A DNA stretch of 35,204 nt, from positions 1-35,204 of the forward strand of contig NZ_AJTS01000024.1 in NCBI RefSeq assembly GCF_000275725.1, in the 5' to 3' direction. Positions 9,027 to 15,418 of this stretch are shown one piece after another; position 1 is the first letter of the stretch; each line of letters begins with the position of its first letter. The notes under the pieces are model-generated. The model ran no database searches. It was given only the letters and a program-made list of their open reading frames with translations, and was not told the DNA's origin. The stretch comes from Vreelandella stevensii S18214 (GTDB lineage Bacteria > Pseudomonadota > Gammaproteobacteria > Pseudomonadales > Halomonadaceae). The translations under genes and the position numbers were made by a program.

Positions 9027-10396
9027 AGATTATCATTCTTGGCGCCGGCCAAGTGGGCGGCACCCTGGCGGAGCACCTTGCCCGCGAGGAAAACGACATC
9101 ACCGTCGTCGACACCGACGGCGCCAGGCTACGCGAACTGCACACCAAGCTGGATATCCGTACGGTGACCGGTGCGGGCTCCTACCCCATCGTGCTGCGCC
9201 AGGCAGGCTGCGAAGACGCCGACATGCTGATCGCGGTGACCAACACCGACGAGATCAACATGATCGCCTGTCAGGTGGCCCACACGCTGTTTCGCACCCC
9301 CACCAAGATTGCGCGGGTTCGCTCCACGGCCTATCTCACCCGCAAGGGCCTGTTTGCCCACGAAGCCATCCCCATCGACGTCTTGATCAGCCCGGAACAG
9401 GTGGTGACCGACCATGTGCGCCGTTTGATCGAGCATCCCGGCGCCCTGCAGGTGCTGGAATTTGCCGGGGGGCTGGTACAGCTGGTGGCGGTGAAAGCCT
9501 TCTACGGCGGCCCTTTGGTGGGCCAGAATCTCGCCTTCCTGGGCAAGCACATGCCCAACGTGGAAACCCGCGTCGCCGCCATCTACCGGCGCAATCGACC
9601 GATCATCCCCCAAGGCGACACGGTCATCGAAGCCGACGACGAAGTGTTCTTCCTGGCGGCACGGCGGGATATCCGCGCGGTGATGAGCGAGCTGCGCAAG
9701 GTGGAGCGCGACTTCCGCCGGGTGGTGATTGCCGGGGGTGGCAACATCGGCGAACGCCTGGCGGAGCATCTGGAGCATAGCCATCAGGTCAAGATCATCG
9801 AGCACAGCCTGGAGCGCTGCACCACGCTCTCGGAGCGGCTGGACCGCACCGTGGTGCTGCACGGCAGCGCCACCAGCAAGCGCCTGCTGGAAGAAGAGAA
9901 CATCGAGGATTGCGACATCTTCTGCGCCCTGACCAACGACGACGAGGTGAACATCATGTCGTCGCTGCTGGCCAAGCGGCTGGGGGCCAAGAAGGTGCTC
10001 ACGCTGATCAACAACGCCGCCTACGTGGACCTGGTCCAGGGTGGCGATATCGATATCGCCATTTCACCGCAGCAGGCCACCATCGGCAGCCTGCTGACCC
10101 ACGTGCGCCGGGGCGATATCGTCAACGTGCACTCCCTGCGCCGGGGCGCGGCGGAAGCCATCGAGGCCATTGCCCACGGCGACAAGCAGTCTTCCAAGGT
10201 GGTGGGCCGCACCATCGATGAGATCGAGCTTCCCGAAGGCACCACCATCGGTGCGGTGGTGCGCGGCAAAGAGGTGATGATTGCCCACGGCGACGTGTGC
10301 GTGGAGAGCGGTGATCACCTGATTCTGTTCGTGATCGACAAACGGCGTATCCGCGACGTCGAGCGGCTGTTTCAGGTCGGCTTGACCTTCTTTTGA
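9023..10396 (+). CDS. trkA: Trk system NAD-binding gating protein TrkA
   Basis: 457 residues, the usual size of duplicated TrkA. The first RCK domain begins at residue 1 with the Rossmann motif [16 protein letters not shown] and D31 at the end of beta-2. The second begins near residue 233 with [18 protein letters not shown]. Each half ends with an RCK_C domain. TrkA is the cytoplasmic ring that binds nucleotides and gates TrkH. The start ATG overlaps the stop of the regulator gene (ATGA). It is noticeably richer in G/C-ending codons than the three genes before it. The next gene is convergent, 42 bases away, and no strong terminator is visible in the gap. Confidence 0.95.
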   Translation: MKIIILGAGQVGGTLAEHLAREENDITVVDTDGARLRELHTKLDIRTVTGAGSYPIVLRQAGCEDADMLIAVTNTDEINMIACQVAHTLFRTPTKIARVRSTAYLTRKGLFAHEAIPIDVLISPEQVVTDHVRRLIEHPGALQVLEFAGGLVQLVAVKAFYGGPLVGQNLAFLGKHMPNVETRVAAIYRRNRPIIPQGDTVIEADDEVFFLAARRDIRAVMSELRKVERDFRRVVIAGGGNIGERLAEHLEHSHQVKIIEHSLERCTTLSERLDRTVVLHGSATSKRLLEEENIEDCDIFCALTNDDEVNIMSSLLAKRLGAKKVLTLINNAAYVDLVQGGDIDIAISPQQATIGSLLTHVRRGDIVNVHSLRRGAAEAIEAIAHGDKQSSKVVGRTIDEIELPEGTTIGAVVRGKEVMIAHGDVCVESGDHLILFVIDKRRIRDVERLFQVGLTFF

Positions 10397-10438
10397 CAGA
10401 CGCGCTCGGCTAACGCCGCGAATAGGCTGAAGGCAAAC

Positions 10439-11176
10439 TCAGATCTCCACCGCGCGGCCAATGAACTCGATGGGGCCGGTGGGCAAGCCGGTGGGCGAGC
10501 CGGTCTCATCTTCCAGGGTCAGCTCGAAGAGCTGGTTGTCTTCCAGCGGTGGGAGCTGGTCCAGGCGCAGGCGCAGCGGCTGGCCCGGCTCCCCCAGCCC
10601 CAGCGAAACGGGTGCCTGCCAGTCATCGGCCTTGGTCCAGAATTCCAGTGCCTTGCCCTCCGGCACTTCGAAGGTGCCCAGCGGGATCAGCTGAATCTCC
10701 TGGCGGTTGGCCGCTTGCACGACCCAGCCTGCCGACTGCGTCTGTGGTGCCAGTAGCACCACCATGTACTCGGGTACGGCGGGCTGTGTCGTGACGTTGC
10801 TCAGCATGACACCCATCGCCAACGCTGCCGCCAGGCCCGCCCCGGTGGCGGCCCGCCAGAACGGCAGGCTGTGCATCAATCGGCGGCGCGGGGCAGTCGG
10901 CGCGCGCGCGAGTGTCACTACCGGCGCAGTAGGCCGTACCGCGGATGCTTTCAGGCTGCGCTCGATGCGCGGCCATAGGTAATCGGAGGGGGTGACGGGG
11001 TCGACGATGGCGGTATAGGGGAAAAATCGCTCTTCCCAGGCGGCGACCGCCGTTTGTAGCGCGGGCTCGTTGGCCAGACGCGCCTCGAACGCTTCACGCT
11101 CGGCTATCGGCAGCGTGCCCAGCACGTACTCCCCTGCCAGGGCATGCAGATCATCGGATTCATGAGCACGTGTCAT
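10439..11176 (-). CDS. membrane anti-sigma factor, RskA type
   Basis: I chose the ATG at 11176 because it overlaps the sigma-factor stop as ATGA and has GGGAG eight bases upstream; a GTG at 11185 is also in frame. The product is 245 residues. A cytoplasmic N-terminal part (HALAGEYVLGTLPIAEREAFEARL, then AAWEERF and LWPRIERSL) is the zinc-independent anti-sigma domain. One transmembrane helix follows at about residues 105-128, then a periplasmic RskA-like domain (VVLLAPQTQSAGWVVQAAN, EFWTKADDWQAPVSLG). It should hold the neighbouring ECF sigma factor at the membrane until an envelope or oxidative signal causes its release. The signal itself cannot be read from sequence. Confidence 0.9.
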   Translation of the reverse strand: MTRAHESDDLHALAGEYVLGTLPIAEREAFEARLANEPALQTAVAAWEERFFPYTAIVDPVTPSDYLWPRIERSLKASAVRPTAPVVTLARAPTAPRRRLMHSLPFWRAATGAGLAAALAMGVMLSNVTTQPAVPEYMVVLLAPQTQSAGWVVQAANRQEIQLIPLGTFEVPEGKALEFWTKADDWQAPVSLGLGEPGQPLRLRLDQLPPLEDNQLFELTLEDETGSPTGLPTGPIEFIGRAVEI

Positions 11177-11751
11177 GCCATACACTCCCGTAAGCGCAGC
11201 AGGCTACGCTTGATCCAGGCTTTTACCGTCCCCAGCGGGGTGCGGGTGTGCGCCGCGATCTCGGCGTGGCTGAGCCCATCTACATAGGCGTGCAGAACGC
11301 AGTTGCGACGCTCGGCTTCCAACTGCTGCAAGCACTCGTCCATGCGCTCGCCAGTTTGCCAATCGAACGCCTCCTCGATCCGAGAAGCGTGCTGAAAGGT
11401 GTCGTCATCGGCAAATTCGTGGGGGTCGTTCAGGTCGGTATAGACGTGGCGCTCACGCCCACGCATGGCATTGAGCGCCAAATGGCGGGCAATGCTAAAA
11501 ATCCAGGTGCGGGCAGCCCCCTTTTGTGGGTCGAAGGTGTCGGCACGCTGCCATATGTTCAAGCAGGCGTCGTGGACGATGTCTTCGGCCATGCCGCGAT
11601 CCTTGACGATGCGGTGGACCACTCCGAGCAGCCTGGCGCCTTCCTGCTGGTACAGCTGATGAAGCGCGGCCTGCTCGCCACGAGCGATGCGGGTAAGTGC
11701 ATCGAGATGATCGAATGGGTTGGCTGTCGTTGATCCACCTTCGTCGGACAC
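11173..11751 (-). CDS. ECF RNA polymerase sigma factor, SigK-like
   Basis: 192 residues with region 2 (AEDIVHDACLNIWQRADTF, then ARTWIFSIARHLALNAMR) and region 4 (RRNCVLHAYVDGLSHAEIAAHTRTPLGTVKAWI). The start is a GTG at 11751 with GGGAG about nine bases upstream; ATG triplets just before it are out of frame. It is translationally coupled to its anti-sigma factor and sits downstream of a secreted DUF3455 protein on the same strand. The partner type (RskA) suggests the SigK/ECF19 group, whose promoters carry a CATCC-type -35. That subgroup placement is inference. Confidence 0.92.
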   Translation of the reverse strand: MSDEGGSTTANPFDHLDALTRIARGEQAALHQLYQQEGARLLGVVHRIVKDRGMAEDIVHDACLNIWQRADTFDPQKGAARTWIFSIARHLALNAMRGRERHVYTDLNDPHEFADDDTFQHASRIEEAFDWQTGERMDECLQQLEAERRNCVLHAYVDGLSHAEIAAHTRTPLGTVKAWIKRSLLRLRECMA

Positions 11752-11811
11752 ATCATCACTCCCTGGTAACGCGTCGGTCGCTATCGTCGCAGTTCAGTGA
11801 GGATAATCGCT

Positions 11812-11834
11812 GGGGGCCCGCGATGCGAGCCCCC
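11812..11834 (-). terminator. strong hairpin between the DUF3455 gene and the sigma factor gene
   Basis: Read on the minus strand, GGGGGC and GCCCCC enclose an inner CGC/GCG pair with a G-U wobble between them and a 3-base loop. On the plus strand the wobble becomes a C/A mismatch, so the structure favours the minus-strand transcript. No U-run follows. It may terminate partially, or mark an RNA 3' end left by processing. Confidence 0.55.
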
Positions 11835-11866
11835 ATCTTCAACGCATCAGAGTAGCGCTGACGAGA

Positions 11867-12388
11867 TCAGTTAGCGGTCCAGAAGATGTAATCGGCCTGG
11901 TAGGTGACCACGGCGGTGGCGCCTTCGTTATCGCTACCACAGGCCACATCGGGAGCCACGCCGCCCTGGGTGTCCAGGCGCTGAATATAAGTGACGCCAT
12001 TCATGGCACCCTCACCTTCGGCCGGATTGGCTTCTACCAGCTGCAGCGGAATGTTGCCGTCACCGTTGGGAGATACGGCCAGCTGCGTTGCGGTCAGCCT
12101 GGAGCCGTCCAGTGATTCCCAAGTGGCGGGCGGACCGTAGTAGCTGCCGACCTGATTGCCTTCGCGGTCATTCAGCGCCGCATGGGGGCCTTTGAAAACC
12201 CAACCCAGGCTACCGTCGTCCTTGGCTTCACACATGTAAGTAATCGCGCCTACGCCCACCGTTTCCAGAGCGACGCTGTGGCCATCCGGCACTTGGATGT
12301 CGGCAGGCACATCGGCCAGCGCCGCTTGACTGAAGGATGCAATCAGGGTCGCAGCGAGGGTGGCACGCGTTAGATGTTGAATGGTCAT
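11867..12388 (-). CDS. secreted DUF3455 domain protein
   Basis: From the ATG at 12388 (preceded by AAGGAGA) the product has 173 residues. A signal peptide ends in SQAALA around residue 25. The mature part opens DVPADIQVPDGHSVALETVGVGAITYMCEAK and continues with GWVFKGPHAALNDREGNQVGSYYGPPATWESLDGS, the pattern of DUF3455 proteins. Two cysteines (in YMCEAK and VACGSDNEG) could form a disulphide. The function of the family is not known to me. The same-strand position ahead of an ECF sigma/anti-sigma pair suggests it is the regulon's target or signal component. An upstream reading with an extra 93 residues runs through the promoter region and is not credible. Confidence 0.85.
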   Translation of the reverse strand: MTIQHLTRATLAATLIASFSQAALADVPADIQVPDGHSVALETVGVGAITYMCEAKDDGSLGWVFKGPHAALNDREGNQVGSYYGPPATWESLDGSRLTATQLAVSPNGDGNIPLQLVEANPAEGEGAMNGVTYIQRLDTQGGVAPDVACGSDNEGATAVVTYQADYIFWTAN

Positions 12389-12440
12389 GTCAGTCTCCTT
12401 GGGTTGTGTATCAGCCACTTTTGCCGTGGCTGTATAGGGG

Positions 12441-12467
12441 ATACACACGTGGAGACCGATTGGATGC
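12441..12467 (-). promoter_or_regulatory. candidate ECF-type promoter for the DUF3455 gene
   Basis: On the minus strand GCATCC (12462-12467) is followed by an ACGTGTGTAT stretch (12441-12450). The -35 resembles the CCATCC element known for mycobacterial SigK promoters. The fit at -10 is uncertain, so this is a hypothesis based on context with the adjacent sigma factor. Confidence 0.35.
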
Positions 12468-12495
12468 ACTCTTTTTGAAAAAAATTTAAAAAACG

Positions 12496-13611
12496 TTATT
12501 GGCTCACCCCGTCCACCGTCACTTGGCGAGGGCAGGCATCCCCTTGGGCATCGAACAAATGGCAGCGCTGGCCGTTGATGCCCAGCGGGGATGTCTGCCC
12601 TTCTACCAGCCGCGCCAGTCCGTCCAGGCGTTGGGTCAAGGGAGTGTCCAGGCCCGCCACCTGCCAATGGGCCAGGGTCTCGTAGCCCAGCTTTTCGGCC
12701 ACCATGAGCGTGGCGTCCAGGGTTGCATCCGCCTGCTCTGGGGCGACGAAATCTTCGGCGCGCAGCCCTAATGTGGCCTGATCACCCGCCTTGAGCTGCT
12801 GCCCGTTCACGGCCACCGCCAGACTGTCGCCGGTGTGCAGGCGCACCAGCGTGTGGTGCTGGCCGGGGTCGACCACCGTCACCGGCAGGGTATTGATGCG
12901 CGGCGAGCCGATGAACTCCGCCACTTCCAGCGTGTTGGGGAAGTGGTACAGCGACAGCGGTGCGCCGACCTGGGCAATACGCCCTTTTGAAAGCAGCACG
13001 ATACGGTCGGCCAGGGTCATCGCCTCGACCTGATCGTGGGTGACGTAAATCATGGTGGCGTTCAAGCGCTTGTGCAGCGCCGCAATCTGGATACGCATGT
13101 CCACGCGCAGCGCGGCATCGAGGTTCGACAGCGGCTCGTCGAACAGAAACACCGCCGGCTCTTTCACCAGCGTCCGACCAATAGCCACCCGCTGGCGCTG
13201 GCCGCCAGAGAGATCCTTGGGCTTACGCTCCAGAAGCTCGGTGAGATGCAGCATTTCTGCGGCATGCTGCACCCGACGGCGAATCTCGGCCTTGTCGGTA
13301 CGCGCCAGCTTGAGCCCAAACGCCATGTTCTCGGCCACGCTCATGTGCGGGTAGAGGGCGTAGGATTGGAACACCATGCCGATGTCCCGCTCCTGGGGTG
13401 GAATCTCGTTGATCCGCTGGCCATCCAGCTGCATGTCCCCGGTGGTAATGTCCTCCAGACCCGCAATCATGCGCAGCAGCGTGGATTTACCACAGCCGGA
13501 GGGGCCCACGAACACCACGAACTCGCCGTCTTCGATGGTGAGGTCGATATCCCGGGAGATTTCGACGCCGTCAAACGACTTGCCGATGCCGCTAAGGGTC
13601 AAACGTCCCAT
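12496..13611 (-). CDS. malK: maltose ABC transporter ATP-binding protein
   Basis: From the ATG at 13611 with GGAGGA upstream the protein has 371 residues, exactly the E. coli MalK length. Walker A GPSGCGKST is at residues 36-44, signature LSGGQRQ from 134, Walker B FLFDEP at 155-160 and the H-loop histidine at 192 (YVTHDQ). A C-terminal TOBE/regulatory region ends with RCHLFDAQGDAC, close to the E. coli MalK end RCHLFREDGTAC. It powers MalFG and, in E. coli, the same protein restrains MalT when no substrate is transported. The gene overlaps the end of the alpha-glucosidase gene by 13 bases. It lies apart from malEFG, but the MalK features make pairing with that transporter the best reading. 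Confidence 0.93.
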   Translation of the reverse strand: MGRLTLSGIGKSFDGVEISRDIDLTIEDGEFVVFVGPSGCGKSTLLRMIAGLEDITTGDMQLDGQRINEIPPQERDIGMVFQSYALYPHMSVAENMAFGLKLARTDKAEIRRRVQHAAEMLHLTELLERKPKDLSGGQRQRVAIGRTLVKEPAVFLFDEPLSNLDAALRVDMRIQIAALHKRLNATMIYVTHDQVEAMTLADRIVLLSKGRIAQVGAPLSLYHFPNTLEVAEFIGSPRINTLPVTVVDPGQHHTLVRLHTGDSLAVAVNGQQLKAGDQATLGLRAEDFVAPEQADATLDATLMVAEKLGYETLAHWQVAGLDTPLTQRLDGLARLVEGQTSPLGINGQRCHLFDAQGDACPRQVTVDGVSQ

Positions 13612-15278
13612 GATGCATCCTCCTGAGCCTGTGGGCAGCGGGCAATTGCCACGCCAAACGGCGGCAGCGTCAGCGTACCGGCCTGCCACTCGCCCTTGAG
13701 CCAATGGGGGGCGCCTTCCAGTGCTTCAGCATGCTCGGGCGCCGAGCGGGTAATGGTCTGATCGCTGAAGTTCAGCGCCACCAACAGACGGGTTTGCTGA
13801 TAGGTGCGCTCCAGGCAGAGCACCTCGTCACGCACCGGGTGGTAGCGTACTTCCCCCTTGACCAGCGCGAGCTGGGTGCGGCGAAACGCCAGGAACTCCC
13901 GGTAAGCGTTGAGCAGTGAATCGGCATCCTGCTCTTGCTGATCGACTGCCAGCGCTGCGTGGGTTTCGGGCACCGGCAGCCAGGGCGTGGCACGACTGAA
14001 GCCAGCATGGCGGCTATCTGCCTGCCAGGGATGCGGCGTACGGCAGCCATCACGGCCTTTATAGGCAGGCCAGAAGGTAATGCCTGCCGGGTCCACCAGC
14101 TGCTCGAAGGTCAGCTGCGCTTCGGGCAGCCCCAACTCCTCCCCTTGGTAGAGGCACACGCTGCCCCGCTGGCTGAGCAAGAACACCATGTACAGACGCA
14201 GCTTATCGAGCTGCCCCTGGGCCTGCCAGCGAGTCGCCAGCCGCGTAACGTCATGGTTGCCCAGCGCCCAGCAGGGCCAGCCATCGCCAATCCGCGCTTC
14301 CATCTCGGTCAGCGTTTCGTGCAGGTACGTCGGGTCGGCCCTGTCGGTCAGCAGGTTGAACGAGTAGCACATGTGCAGCCGCTGCCCCCCCTGGGAGTAG
14401 GCCGCCATGACGCCGAGGGCGTCGTCATCCCCCACTTCACCGACGCTGGTGGCGCCGGGGTACTCATCGAGCAGCGCCCGAAGCCGCTCCAGGAATACCA
14501 GGTTTTCCGGCTGGGTCTTGTCGTACTGGTGGAGCTGATAGCCATAGGGGTTATCGGGGCGCACGCCCAGAAAGCTTTCGGTGATCTCTTGACGCGGCGG
14601 ATTATCCTTCAACTCGCCGTGGGTACAGAAATTGACCGCATCGAGGCGAAAGCCATCGACCCCACGCTCCAGCCAGAACCGCGCTTCTTCGAGAATGGCC
14701 TCGACCACGGCAGGGGTGCGGAAATTGAGGTCTGGCTGGCTGGCCAGAAAGTTGTGCAGGTAGTACTGGCAGCGTCGGGTATCCCACTGCCAGGCGCTGC
14801 CGCCAAACACGGATTGCCAGTTGGTCGGCGGCGCGCCGTCGGGTTTGGGGTCGGCCCATACGTACCAGTCGGCTTTGGGGTTATCGCGGCTTTGGCGACT
14901 CTCCTCGAACCAGGCGTGCTGGTCGGAGGTGTGCGACATGACCTGATCGATGGTCACTTTCAGCCCGCGGGCATGGGCCGCCTCGACCAGCCGGTCGAAG
15001 TCTTCCAGACTGCCGAACATTGGATCGACATCGCGGTAGTTGCTGATGTCGTAACCAAAATCCTTCATGGGCGAGGTAAAAAAGGGCGAAAGCCAAATGG
15101 CGTCGACGTTCAGTGAGGCAATGTAGTCGAGCTTCTCGATCACTCCTTGCAGGTCGCCAATGCCGTCGCCGCGACTATCCATGAAGCTGCGCGGGTAGAT
15201 TTGATAAATCACCGCGCCGCGCCACCAGTCGGCCCCCTGGCTGCCAACGTAGTGTGAAGTGGAAGGTGTCTGCATCAT
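13599..15278 (-). CDS. GH13 alpha-glucosidase (oligo-1,6-glucosidase family), MalT-linked
   Basis: 559 residues with a complete GH13 barrel. Region I is DQVMSHTSDQH, region II GFRLDAVNF with nucleophile D213, region III VGEVGDDD with acid/base E281, and region IV LGNHDVTR with D343. No signal peptide is visible, so it should hydrolyse imported maltose and maltodextrins in the cytoplasm, releasing glucose. The QYYLHNFLASQPDLNF stretch is typical of GH13 subfamily 23. It is translated into malK by a 13-base overlap and preceded by MalT-box-like sites. It is a paralogue of the enzyme at 23343-24959. Differences include Ala instead of Thr directly after the nucleophile and about 12 extra N-terminal residues. 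Exact linkage preference cannot be read by eye. Confidence 0.93.
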   Translation of the reverse strand: MMQTPSTSHYVGSQGADWWRGAVIYQIYPRSFMDSRGDGIGDLQGVIEKLDYIASLNVDAIWLSPFFTSPMKDFGYDISNYRDVDPMFGSLEDFDRLVEAAHARGLKVTIDQVMSHTSDQHAWFEESRQSRDNPKADWYVWADPKPDGAPPTNWQSVFGGSAWQWDTRRCQYYLHNFLASQPDLNFRTPAVVEAILEEARFWLERGVDGFRLDAVNFCTHGELKDNPPRQEITESFLGVRPDNPYGYQLHQYDKTQPENLVFLERLRALLDEYPGATSVGEVGDDDALGVMAAYSQGGQRLHMCYSFNLLTDRADPTYLHETLTEMEARIGDGWPCWALGNHDVTRLATRWQAQGQLDKLRLYMVFLLSQRGSVCLYQGEELGLPEAQLTFEQLVDPAGITFWPAYKGRDGCRTPHPWQADSRHAGFSRATPWLPVPETHAALAVDQQEQDADSLLNAYREFLAFRRTQLALVKGEVRYHPVRDEVLCLERTYQQTRLLVALNFSDQTITRSAPEHAEALEGAPHWLKGEWQAGTLTLPPFGVAIARCPQAQEDASWDV

Positions 15279-15339
15279 GGCGAATCCTTATGGTTGTTAT
15301 CAGCGATAAGGGCATGATGCAGGCTGCGCGGCGGGATCG

Positions 15340-15384
15340 AATCCTCCCCCGCAGGGAGTACCGGGCGTAGTCGAGAGGAGGAGG
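15340..15384. promoter_or_regulatory. MalT-box-like sites upstream of the alpha-glucosidase/malK operon
   Basis: On the minus strand 15340-15349 reads GGGGAGGATT, eight of ten against GGGGAKGAGG. On the plus strand 15375-15384 reads GAGGAGGAGG, nine of ten. They lie 60-110 bases before the alpha-glucosidase start, between it and malT. The 17 bases TCCTCCCCCGCAGGGAG are shared exactly with the malE upstream region. Confidence 0.45.
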
Positions 15385-15418
15385 CGAACCGAGGGCGCTG
15401 GGCAGCCTTCCGACGGGG

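Noticed and set aside
12389-12667. 93-residue N-terminal extension of the DUF3455 protein
   Set aside because: It overlaps the end of malK and would bury the clear signal peptide; the ATG at 12388 has a good Shine-Dalgarno.
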